A stretch of 64,000 nt of DNA, taken from assembly GCF_016464705.1 (NCBI RefSeq), contig NZ_JAEHOB010000018.1, forward strand, positions 1 to 64,000, in the 5' to 3' direction. The stretch's first letter is position 1, and every line of letters starts with the position of its first letter. The notes under the pieces were generated by a model that was given only the letters and a program-made list of their open reading frames with translations, searched no databases and was not told the origin of the DNA. Of this stretch, positions 25,177 through 32,618 are shown in pieces. The DNA comes from Qaidamihabitans albus (GTDB lineage: Bacteria > Actinomycetota > Actinomycetes > Mycobacteriales > Pseudonocardiaceae). The position numbers were made by a program, and so were the translations under genes.

Positions 25177-26202
25177 CGACGCGCGCACGGCCTCGTAGTA
25201 GGTGAGCTGTTCGCCCGAGAGGTGCCGGGTGAAGTACTCCTGGGCCCGGCGCGAGAAGGCCTCCCGGTCGACGTCGTCGACCACGGTCATCGCTCCGTTC
25301 TGCCGCCACTCGTCGAGGATCCTGGTCTCCTCGTCCTCGATGCACCGGCGGTTCTCGGCACGGGTCTGGTGCACAGCTTCGGCGAGCGCATCCTGCTGCT
25401 CCGGCGAGAGCTGCTGCCAGCGGTCCTCGTTGATCACCACCAGCTGGGACCCGGTCTGGTGCCCGGAAAGGCTCACGTGGCTCTGCACCTCGTCGAAGCT
25501 CTTCTCCGCGATGGTGGGGATCGGGTTCTCCTGGCCGTCGATGATGCCCTGCTGGAGTCCGAGATAGACCTCCTCGAAGGCGACCGCGGTGGCGCTCGCG
25601 CCGACCGCCTTGGCGTTCTCCAGGTAGACCGGCGAGTCCGGGTACCGCATCCGCAGTCCCTCCAGGTCGCCGGGCTCGCGGATCGCCTTGTTGGCGGTGA
25701 AGTGCCGCATCCCGAAGTACCACACGTCGAGGACGCGCGTGCCGGTCTCCTTTGCGAAGTCGTCCTTGAGCTTGCCGGCGTCCTCGCCGTCGAAGAACTC
25801 GAACAGCTCATCCGGCCCGTCGAAGGCGTAGGCCATGTCGAGCACGCCGACCGGCGCGAACGACGAGGCCAGCGCCGAGGATCCCTGCACGTCCATGTCG
25901 ACGTCGCCGGCCATCACCGAGGTGAACCGCTCGGTGTCGGCGCCGAGCTGGCTGTTCGGGAAGGTCTCGATCGTGACGCCGTTGTCCTGCTCGTTGACCT
26001 TGTCCGCCACGGCCTGGATACCACAGCGGGTGTGCGGGTGCTCGGTGGTGTAGCTGTTGGCGAAGGACAGCGTGACCGCGTCCCCGGCACCGCCGTCGTC
26101 GTTGCCGCCCATGGCCGTGCATCCAGCGGCCAGCAGTGCCACCGCGGGCAGGGCGGCGAACATCCGGCGATCGGTCTTCCTCGGCGTCTTCTTCGGCACC
26201 AT
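25168..26202 (-). CDS. dctP: TRAP transporter substrate-binding protein (DctP family)
   Basis: This 344-residue lipoprotein has a signal sequence with lipobox LLAAGC (Cys near 28), so it is anchored outside the membrane as expected in a Gram-positive cell. The DctP fold carries the family block around residues 160-240, including GLRMRYPDSPVY and GQENPIPTI, with the carboxylate-binding Arg in LRMRYP. TRAP systems import organic acids with sodium or proton coupling. AGGAGG is only two bases from the ATG, so the GTG one codon later may be the real start. The gene sits between the DctM permease and the QsuB-like enzyme, pointing to a quinate/shikimate-type ligand. Confidence 0.9.
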   Translation of the reverse strand: MVPKKTPRKTDRRMFAALPAVALLAAGCTAMGGNDDGGAGDAVTLSFANSYTTEHPHTRCGIQAVADKVNEQDNGVTIETFPNSQLGADTERFTSVMAGDVDMDVQGSSALASSFAPVGVLDMAYAFDGPDELFEFFDGEDAGKLKDDFAKETGTRVLDVWYFGMRHFTANKAIREPGDLEGLRMRYPDSPVYLENAKAVGASATAVAFEEVYLGLQQGIIDGQENPIPTIAEKSFDEVQSHVSLSGHQTGSQLVVINEDRWQQLSPEQQDALAEAVHQTRAENRRCIEDEETRILDEWRQNGAMTVVDDVDREAFSRRAQEYFTRHLSGEQLTYYEAVRASAG

Positions 26203-26234
26203 TGCCTCCTGAAACGGGTTTTCCGGGACGGGTC

Positions 26235-27509
26235 CTACAGCCCGAGCAGGCCGGGCAGGAACGTGACGACGGACGGCACGAAGGTCACCACCAGCAGCAC
26301 CGCGACCAGTGGCACCAGGAACGGCGCCGTGGCGCGGAACACCTCATGGACGGGCATGTCGGTGACCGGGCTCAGCACGTAGAGCACCGCGCCGATCGGC
26401 GGGGTCAGCAGGCCGATCATCAGGTTCAGGATCGCGATGACCCCGAAGTGGAGCGGGTCGACGCCGAACTCGACGGCGATCGGCAGCAGGATCGGCACGG
26501 CGATCACCAGTACCGAGATGCCTTCCAGCACCGCACCGAGGAAGATCAGCAACACGTTGACCATCAGCAGGAACATGACCTGGTTGTCCGTGACGCCCAA
26601 CATGGCCTCGGCCACCGCGCGCGGCACCTGTTCGCGCGCGAGGATCCAGGACAGCAGCCCGGACGCCCCGAGGATCAGCGTGATCGACGCCGTGGTGGCC
26701 GCCGTGTCCCGCAGGAGCGGTGCCAGGTCCCGCGGCCGGACCGTGCGGTAGGCCAGCCCGAGCAGCAGCACGTAGGCCGCGCCGACCGCCGCCGCCTCGG
26801 TCGGCGTGAACAGGCCACCGAGAATGCCACCGAGGATGATCACCGGCGCGCCGAGCGGCCCGAGCACACGGAGTGCGGCCTGCCGGAAGCGCCGCCACTC
26901 GAACGCCTGCGTCGTCAGGTCCGTCCGGCGGCGGGCCCACCCGAACACCGCCACGGCAAGTCCGGCCGCGAGCAGGAACGCGGGCACGACGGAGGCCGCG
27001 AACAGCGCTCCGGTGGAGACCGCGGCGATCGAGGCGTAGACGACGGCGGGAATGCTGGGCGGCATGACGGGGCCGATCAGGCTCGACGCGGCGGTGATGC
27101 CGACGGAGAACCGCTTGGAGTAGCCCTTGCGCACCATGGCAGGCACCTCGACCTTGCCGAGCCCGGCGGCGTCGGCGAGCGCCGATCCGCTCATCCACGA
27201 GAAGCCGAGGCTCACGCCGATGTTGACGTAGCCGAGGCTGCCTCTGATGCGGCCGATGACCGACTGCGCGAAGTCGAAGAGCCGGTCGGCGATACCGGCC
27301 TGGTTCGCGATCACGCCGACGAGGATGAACAGCGGCACGGCCAGCAACGGGAAGCTGTCGACGGCGCCGGTGAGCTCGCGCATGCTGAGCCCGACCGAGT
27401 TGCCGTTCATGGTGACATAGGTCAGGCACGGGCCGAGCAGAGCGAAGGCCACCGGGACGCGCAGCACGAGCAGTGCGATGATCGCACCCGCCAGGAGCAG
27501 CATGTTCAT
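26235..27509 (-). CDS. dctM: TRAP transporter large permease (DctM family)
   Basis: This 424-residue membrane protein has about twelve hydrophobic segments. It contains the DctM block PPSIPAVVYASIAAVSTGALFAASVVPAFLLA, which I split here only to note PPSIP near residue 145 and the following helix. It is the transport channel of a tripartite system. Its ATG overlaps the stop codon of DctQ (ATGA), so the two subunits are translationally coupled. The substrate follows from the operon context (aromatic-precursor hydroxy acids) rather than from the sequence. Confidence 0.92.
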   Translation of the reverse strand: MNMLLLAGAIIALLVLRVPVAFALLGPCLTYVTMNGNSVGLSMRELTGAVDSFPLLAVPLFILVGVIANQAGIADRLFDFAQSVIGRIRGSLGYVNIGVSLGFSWMSGSALADAAGLGKVEVPAMVRKGYSKRFSVGITAASSLIGPVMPPSIPAVVYASIAAVSTGALFAASVVPAFLLAAGLAVAVFGWARRRTDLTTQAFEWRRFRQAALRVLGPLGAPVIILGGILGGLFTPTEAAAVGAAYVLLLGLAYRTVRPRDLAPLLRDTAATTASITLILGASGLLSWILAREQVPRAVAEAMLGVTDNQVMFLLMVNVLLIFLGAVLEGISVLVIAVPILLPIAVEFGVDPLHFGVIAILNLMIGLLTPPIGAVLYVLSPVTDMPVHEVFRATAPFLVPLVAVLLVVTFVPSVVTFLPGLLGL

Positions 27510-28051
27510 CCGCGGGACTCCTCTCCGCCCGCCGCGGCGGGCCGCTCCCCGGCGAGGCCGGGCGGAGGCACGAAGACGGCCACCGCCGAACGCACGGTGG
27601 TCAGCAGCAGCCCGGCGAGAGGGATGACGTACAGCAGCCCGACCGGCAGCCCGAGCGCGGGCGAGGTCTGCCCGGAAGGACGCCCCACCAGTTCGAAGGC
27701 CTCGTAGGCCAGGTTGAGGCAGACGATGGCGACCATCACGTTGGCGAAGACGAGCACGGCGCGGCGCGCGGCACCCTTGACCGCGTAGTCGACCAGCTTG
27801 AGCGTGACGTGGCCGTCGCGCTCCATCAGATAGCCGGCCATCGCGAAGGTCAGCCAGACGAGACCGAATCTCGCCAGCTCACCGGTCCAGACCCAGCCAC
27901 CGGTGGGCAGGTAGCGCTGCGCGGCCTGGAGGAGGACCAGCACGAGGATCATGGCGAGCAGGCCGCCGCCGACGATCGCCTCCGCGGTGGTGAGCCAGCG
28001 CAGCACGGCGGGCCGGGTCCGCCGCGGGCGGGCCGATGGTTCAGCGGTCAT
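27506..28051 (-). CDS. dctQ: TRAP transporter small permease (DctQ family)
   Basis: This 181-residue protein has four predicted transmembrane helices. It contains WTGELARFGLVWLTFAMAG near 66-84, the conserved DctQ block (E-x-x-R-x-x-x-V/L-W). The ATG at 28051 lies behind GGGAGGACCG and overlaps the end of the dehydrogenase gene by 11 bases; a 64-codon extension into that gene was rejected. The C-terminus is Pro/Ala/Glu-rich. It forms the membrane complex with DctM. Confidence 0.88.
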   Translation of the reverse strand: MTAEPSARPRRTRPAVLRWLTTAEAIVGGGLLAMILVLVLLQAAQRYLPTGGWVWTGELARFGLVWLTFAMAGYLMERDGHVTLKLVDYAVKGAARRAVLVFANVMVAIVCLNLAYEAFELVGRPSGQTSPALGLPVGLLYVIPLAGLLLTTVRSAVAVFVPPPGLAGERPAAAGGEESRG

Positions 28052-29045
28052 CTCGGTCCTCCCACCAGCGAGCGAGGTCGATCCAGGACTTTCCGGGTAC
28101 GGAACGTGCCCGCGCGAAGGCCTCCCCGGCCTGCTCCGGCGGCGTCGCGGGCCGCAGGGTTCGCGCGGGCTGGATCTCGCCCGCCTCGACGGCTTCGACG
28201 GTGCCGGCGAAGTCGCCGGGATGGTCGTAGATGAGCGAGCCACGGAGCACCAGCTGCCGTCTCGTCAGCTCCATTGTGGACGTGTGAACCCGCTCGTCGC
28301 TCATTCCGATCAGGACGATCACCCCGGCCGGGGCGACGGCCCGCAGCGACGTCTCCCAGGTCTGCGCGATACCCGCCGTGTCGAAGACGGCCGCGAAGTC
28401 CCCGGCGTCGCGAGGATCGACCGCCTTGGCACCGATCCGCTCGGCGAGCGCGAGCCTGCCCTCGTGCGGCTCGGTGACGTACGGGCGCGCGCCGATCGCG
28501 AGCAGCGACTGGCACACGAGCAGACCCTGGGAGCCCGCGCCGACGACGAGGCATTCGCCGTCCGGTCCGATACCCGATCGCCGCACCGCGGCCCGTGCCA
28601 CGGCCAGCGGCTCGACACACGCGAGCGTCTCGTCGGAGACCGCCTGCGCCACCGGCCAGGTGAACCGGCTCGGCACCGCCACCCGCTCGGCGAGCAGGCC
28701 CGGTACGTTCATGCCGACGATCCACCGCCGGGGACAGGCGGAGGTCGCGCCGGCCCGGCACGCCGGGCAGTCGAAACAGCAGTAGTTCGGTTCGACGACC
28801 ACCCGCTGGCCGGCCCGGCGGTCGGTGACGCCTGCGCCGACCGCGACGATCTCGCCGCCACCCTCGTGTCCCATCACCCAGGGCAGTTCCGGTGTCGCGC
28901 GGTGTCCTTCGTAGACCCCCAGATCGGACCCGCACAACCCGACGGCTCGCATCGCGACGACGACCTCGCCCGGGCGCGGGTCCGGTTCCGGCAGGTCGCC
29001 GACCACCTCCACCCGGCGCGGTCCGGTCAGGACGATAGCCCTCAT
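28041..29045 (-). CDS. Zinc-dependent alcohol dehydrogenase (MDR family)
   Basis: This 334-residue medium-chain dehydrogenase has the catalytic zinc ligands in LCGSDLG (Cys near 37) and MGHEGGGE (His near 58). The structural-zinc loop CCFDCPACRAGATSAC lies near 87-102, and the cofactor motif VVGAGSQGLLVC near 165-176. The ATG at 29045 follows GAGAGGGACAG; an upstream extension that crosses the LacI operator was rejected. It is the first gene of the operon with the TRAP transporter and dehydroshikimate dehydratase, so it may oxidise quinate, shikimate or a related polyol. That assignment is inference; typical quinate dehydrogenases belong to other families. Confidence 0.88.
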   Translation of the reverse strand: MRAIVLTGPRRVEVVGDLPEPDPRPGEVVVAMRAVGLCGSDLGVYEGHRATPELPWVMGHEGGGEIVAVGAGVTDRRAGQRVVVEPNYCCFDCPACRAGATSACPRRWIVGMNVPGLLAERVAVPSRFTWPVAQAVSDETLACVEPLAVARAAVRRSGIGPDGECLVVGAGSQGLLVCQSLLAIGARPYVTEPHEGRLALAERIGAKAVDPRDAGDFAAVFDTAGIAQTWETSLRAVAPAGVIVLIGMSDERVHTSTMELTRRQLVLRGSLIYDHPGDFAGTVEAVEAGEIQPARTLRPATPPEQAGEAFARARSVPGKSWIDLARWWEDRDDR

Positions 29046-29143
29046 CGAAACTGTCCCTCTCGACGCTGAGTTGCCGCCGGCCGCGGTGTCCCGACGCTCG
29101 GCCGATCGAATGTGTGCGGACCATAAGTTGGCGTCGAAACGCA

Positions 29144-29159
29144 TGGCAAGCGGTTGCCA
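29144..29159. promoter_or_regulatory. LacI-type operator
   Basis: TGGCAAGCGGTTGCCA is an inverted repeat, TGGCAA-N4-TTGCCA, with the central CG of LacI-family sites shifted by one base. An extra half-site AAGTTGCCA follows at 29161-29169. It lies between the divergent dehydrogenase/TRAP/qsuB operon and the LacI gene and so can control both. Confidence 0.75.
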
Positions 29160-29214
29160 AAAGTTGCCACGGCCACGTAACGTCCGCCCTGCCGGAAGCC
29201 ACGGGAGGTCGGTT

Positions 29215-30249
29215 GTGACACGAGGGGGCGGCAAGCGCCCGACCATCTACGACGTCGCGCGGGAGGCCGGGGTCGCCACGTCGACCGTGTCCAGGGCGCT
29301 GGCCCGGCCCGAGCGGGTGAACGCCGCGACCCGGGAACACGTCCTCCGCGTCGCCGAGCGGCTCGGGTACCACACCAACCAGCTGGCGAGAGCGCTGCCG
29401 TCCGGGCGCACCCGGACCGTCGCGCTGTTCGTCGCCGACATCACCAACCCGCACTTCTTCGGCATCATCCGCGGAGCCGAGCAGCAGACCCGGGCGGCGG
29501 GGTGCACGCTCATCGTCGGCGACACCGAGGAGTCACCCGAGCTGGAGGCGCGCAACATCGAGCGGCTCAGCGGCTCGGTGGACGGGTTCGTCATCGCGGC
29601 GAGCCGGATGTCGGACGCCGACATCCGGAAGCTGGGGGCGGAGCACCGGCTCACCCTGATCAGCCGGCAGGTGGACGGGGTGCCGAGCGCGATCGTCGAC
29701 CACGCCGACGGCACCGGGCAGATCATGGAGCACCTGGCCTCACTCGGCCACCGCTCGGTGGTGTACCTGGCCGGTCCACGCAGATCCTGGCTGGCCACGC
29801 AGCGGTGGAAGGTGATCTCGCACTCGGCGCGCGAGCTGGGCATGGCGGCGACCAGGCTGGGACCGTTCCCGCCCGCGGTCCGCGGCGGCGCGGCCGCCGC
29901 GGATGCCGCGCTCGCCCGCGGCACGACCGCGGCCATCGCGCACAACGACCTGCTCGCCATCGGCATGCTGCGCCGGTTCGCCGACCGTGGCGTCGGGGTG
30001 CCCGGCGACGTCAGCGTGGTCGGCTACGACGACATCTTCGGCGCCGACTTCTGCTCACCGCCGCTGACCACACTCGCGGGCCACTTCGCCGAGGCGGGCC
30101 GCCGTGCCGTCGATCTCCTGCTCGGCGCTCGTGGTGAGGCCCCGCGCGGACGCGGCGCGGCGCAGGTCGTGCTGCCGTCACACCTGGTCGTCCGCGAGTC
30201 CACCGGACCCGTACGGGCCGGCGCGAAGCGGCCGGAAAAAAATCTGTGA
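29215..30249 (+). CDS. LacI-family transcriptional regulator
   Basis: This 344-residue protein has the LacI helix-turn-helix at residues 9-30 (TIYDVAREAGVATSTVSRAL) and the hinge block NQLARALPSGRT near 50-61. The periplasmic-binding-like effector domain runs to about 330. The GTG at 29215 follows CGGGAGGTCGGTT; the longer upstream frame includes the operator and was rejected. It is divergent from the dehydrogenase/TRAP/QsuB operon with a TGGCAA palindrome between, so it most likely represses that operon until a quinate- or shikimate-like inducer binds. The ligand is inferred. Confidence 0.93.
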   Translation: MTRGGGKRPTIYDVAREAGVATSTVSRALARPERVNAATREHVLRVAERLGYHTNQLARALPSGRTRTVALFVADITNPHFFGIIRGAEQQTRAAGCTLIVGDTEESPELEARNIERLSGSVDGFVIAASRMSDADIRKLGAEHRLTLISRQVDGVPSAIVDHADGTGQIMEHLASLGHRSVVYLAGPRRSWLATQRWKVISHSARELGMAATRLGPFPPAVRGGAAAADAALARGTTAAIAHNDLLAIGMLRRFADRGVGVPGDVSVVGYDDIFGADFCSPPLTTLAGHFAEAGRRAVDLLLGARGEAPRGRGAAQVVLPSHLVVRESTGPVRAGAKRPEKNL

Positions 30250-30264
30250 TCGAGTCTCGTCCGG

Positions 30265-30291
30265 TGTCGATCCGGCCCGGTCGCGTTCGTG
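30265..30291 (+). promoter_or_regulatory. Probable ECF42-type promoter
   Basis: TGTCGA (30265-30270) is followed 17 bases later by CGTG (30288-30291). Published ECF42 target promoters have TGTCGA at -35 and CGA/TC at -10, so the -35 matches exactly and the -10 in part. It is 52 bases upstream of the operon that encodes an ECF42-type sigma factor, suggesting autoregulation. Confidence 0.55.
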
Positions 30292-30343
30292 TAGGGGGTG
30301 AGAGGCCGGCACGAGGCCGGCGGGCGAATGAGGAGAAGTACCC

Positions 30344-30934
30344 ATGCGGAAACTGACCGTGGTCAACAACCTGACCCTCGACGGCGTGCTGCAGGCACCG
30401 GGACGGCCCGACGAGGACACGCGCGACGGCTTCCAGCACGGCGGCTGGGCGCAGCCCTACAACGATTCGGTCATGGGTGAGGTGATGGGCGAGAAGATGG
30501 CCTCCGGCGGAGACCTGCTGCTCGGTAGGCGGACCTTCGAGGACTTCGCCTCCTACTGGCCCGAGCAGACCGACAACCCCTTCACGCCCGTGCTGAACAA
30601 GACCCAGAAGTACGTCGCCTCGACGACGCTGGCGGAGCCGCTGTCCTGGAGCAACTCCACGCTGCTGAAGGGTGCTGTCGCGGCGGCCGTCGCCACGCTC
30701 AAGGAGCAGCCCGGCGGGGACATCACGGTGCTCGGCAGCGGAGAGCTGGTCCGGTCGCTGATGCGGCACGACCTGGTCGACGAGTACGTACTGCTCATCC
30801 ACCCGCTGCTGCTGGGAACGGGCCGCCGCCTGTTCCCCGGCGCAGCAGGGCCCGCCGCGCTACGGCTCGTCGACGCGGTGCCGACGACCACCGGCGTGCT
30901 GATCGCGACCTACGCGGCCCGGCAAGCAGAATAG
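30344..30934 (+). CDS. Dihydrofolate reductase-like (RibD C-terminal) protein
   Basis: This 196-residue protein belongs to the RibD_C/DHFR-like family. It begins RKLTVVNNLTLDGVLQAPG and has the nucleotide-binding block LLLGRRTFEDFASYW near residues 58-72 and ITVLGSGELVRSL near 127-139. Family members are NADPH-dependent reductases of unknown substrate, often found near ECF sigma factors. The ATG follows GAGGAGAAGTACCC. The next gene, a DGPF/YCII protein, starts 26 bases downstream. The three genes form the DHFR-like / DGPF / ECF42 set. Confidence 0.88.
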   Translation: MRKLTVVNNLTLDGVLQAPGRPDEDTRDGFQHGGWAQPYNDSVMGEVMGEKMASGGDLLLGRRTFEDFASYWPEQTDNPFTPVLNKTQKYVASTTLAEPLSWSNSTLLKGAVAAAVATLKEQPGGDITVLGSGELVRSLMRHDLVDEYVLLIHPLLLGTGRRLFPGAAGPAALRLVDAVPTTTGVLIATYAARQAE

Positions 30935-30960
30935 AAACCTTTCGGCGAGAGGAACCAGCA

Positions 30961-31314
30961 ATGCAGCAGTACCTGCTCACCATCTACCAGCCCGACGGGG
31001 ACCCGCCGCCCGCCGGGGAACTGGACTCGATCATGGGCGATGTCGAGGCAGTGAACGCCGAGATGCGGGCCGCCGGGGCCTGGGTGTTCGCCGGGGGACT
31101 GCATCCGCCGAGCACGGCCACCGTGGTACGCGCCACGGGCGACGACGTGCTCACCACCGACGGCCCCTACCTGGAGGGCAAGGAGCATGTCGGCGGGTTC
31201 ACGGTCATCCGGGCGGCCGATCTGGACGCCGCGCTCGACTGGGGCCGCAAGCTCGCCCGGGCGATCACCCTGCCGATCGAGGTCCGGCCGCTCGCGGACG
31301 GAAGCTGCGGGTAG
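30961..31314 (+). CDS. YCII/DGPF-domain protein
   Basis: This 117-residue protein has the DGPY-E-KE-VGGF block near residues 63-76 ([15 protein letters not shown]), which defines the DGPF (YCII-related) family. Such small proteins are the usual targets and partners of ECF42 sigma factors; their biochemical role is unknown. The ATG lies behind GAGAGGAACCAGCA. It lies seven bases upstream of the ECF42 gene. Confidence 0.92.
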   Translation: MQQYLLTIYQPDGDPPPAGELDSIMGDVEAVNAEMRAAGAWVFAGGLHPPSTATVVRATGDDVLTTDGPYLEGKEHVGGFTVIRAADLDAALDWGRKLARAITLPIEVRPLADGSCG

Positions 31315-31321
31315 CGGGGGC

Positions 31322-32557
31322 ATGTCGCAGCTGCCCACGGCCGAGATCGCGCGCGTGTTCCGCGAGGAGCATGGCCGGGCGATCGCCCTGCTGGCCCGCG
31401 TCTTCGGCGATCTCGACATCGCCGAGGACGCGGTCCAGGAGGCGTTCACCGCCGCGGTGCAACGCTGGCCGTCCACCGGGCTCCCGCCGAGCCCGGCAGG
31501 CTGGATCGTCACCACGGCCCGCAACCGGGCGATCGACCGCCTCCGCCGCGAGGCGTCCCGCGAGGACCGGCACGCCCAGGCCGCGCTGCTGCACGCCCGC
31601 GACGCGGTGACCGAGGAGGGCCCCGTGCACGACGACCGGCTGCGCCTGATCTTCACCTGCTGCCACCCCGCGCTCGGCACCGGCGCCAGGGTCGCGCTGA
31701 CGCTGCGGCTGCTCGGCGGGCTCAGCACCGCGGAGATCGCCCGCGCGTTCCTGGTGGCCGAGCCCACGATGGCGCAACGGCTGGTCCGGGCGAAGGGCAA
31801 GATCCGCGACGCGCGCATCCCCTACCGGGTCCCCACCGACGCCGATCTCCCGGACCGCCTCCAGTCCGTGCTTGCCGTCGTCTACCTCATCTTCAACGAG
31901 GGTTATACGGCCAGTTCGGGCGCTTCGCTGGTCCGGGAGGACCTCTGCGCGGAGGCCATCCGCCTCGGCCGGCTGCTCGCCGAGCTGATGCCCGACGAAC
32001 CGGAGGTCGTGGGGCTACTCGCGCTCATGCTGCTCGTCGAGTCCCGGCGGCCCGCCCGCACCGGCCCGGACGGCGAGCTGGTGCGGCTGGCCGAGCAGGA
32101 TCGTCGCCGCTGGGACCGCGGTCTCATCGCCGAAGGCCAGGACCTGGTGCGGCGCTGCCTGCGCCGCGACCGGCCCGGCCCGTACCAGATCCAGGCGGCG
32201 ATCAACGCCGTGCACAGTGACGCCCCCACCGCGGGTGACACGGAGTGGTGGCAGATAGTGGCGCTGTACGACCAGCTGATGGGCGTCGCCCCGAGCCCGG
32301 TGGTGGCACTGCACCGTGCGGTCGCGGTGGCCGAGGTGGAGGGGGCGGCGGCGGCACTCGCCCTCGTCGAGGGCCTCGATCTCGCGGGCTATCACCTCTT
32401 CCACGCCGTCCGCGCCGACCTGCTCCGTCGCCTCGGCCGCACCGCCGAGGCGGCCGAGGCCTACGACGCGGCGATCGAGTGCACCGGCAACGAGGCCGAG
32501 CGCGGCCTCCTGCTGCGCAACCGCCGTTCACTCACCCATGAGCCACGCCGCTCGTGA
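31322..32557 (+). CDS. ECF42-type RNA polymerase sigma factor with TPR-like C-terminus
   Basis: This 411-residue protein has sigma-2 (residues 8-80, including [21 protein letters not shown]) and sigma-4 (about 110-165, [27 protein letters not shown]) regions. An extra C-terminal domain of about 230 residues follows, with the DUF6596/TPR-type architecture. The linker block [10 protein letters not shown] near 104-113 is typical of the ECF42 group. ECF42 factors have no anti-sigma factor; the C-terminal extension is reported to be needed for activity. It is last in the operon with DGPF and DHFR-like genes. Its stop lies inside a 46-bp palindrome. Confidence 0.92.
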   Translation: MSQLPTAEIARVFREEHGRAIALLARVFGDLDIAEDAVQEAFTAAVQRWPSTGLPPSPAGWIVTTARNRAIDRLRREASREDRHAQAALLHARDAVTEEGPVHDDRLRLIFTCCHPALGTGARVALTLRLLGGLSTAEIARAFLVAEPTMAQRLVRAKGKIRDARIPYRVPTDADLPDRLQSVLAVVYLIFNEGYTASSGASLVREDLCAEAIRLGRLLAELMPDEPEVVGLLALMLLVESRRPARTGPDGELVRLAEQDRRRWDRGLIAEGQDLVRRCLRRDRPGPYQIQAAINAVHSDAPTAGDTEWWQIVALYDQLMGVAPSPVVALHRAVAVAEVEGAAAALALVEGLDLAGYHLFHAVRADLLRRLGRTAEAAEAYDAAIECTGNEAERGLLLRNRRSLTHEPRRS

Positions 32558-32596
32558 GTGCCCACGCGAGGGAGAACTCGTGTGGGCACTCACGAG
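32551..32596. terminator. 46-bp palindrome, copy 4
   Basis: The inner triplets are CCC/GGG, a compensatory change relative to other copies, and the loop is GGAGAA instead of TTAGAA. The TGA stop of the sigma factor gene is at 32555-32557. The convergent acyl-CoA synthetase ends 23 bases beyond it, so the hairpin probably ends both transcripts. Confidence 0.75.
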
Positions 32597-32618
32597 GGTG
32601 CGGGCGGCGGGTGGCTTG

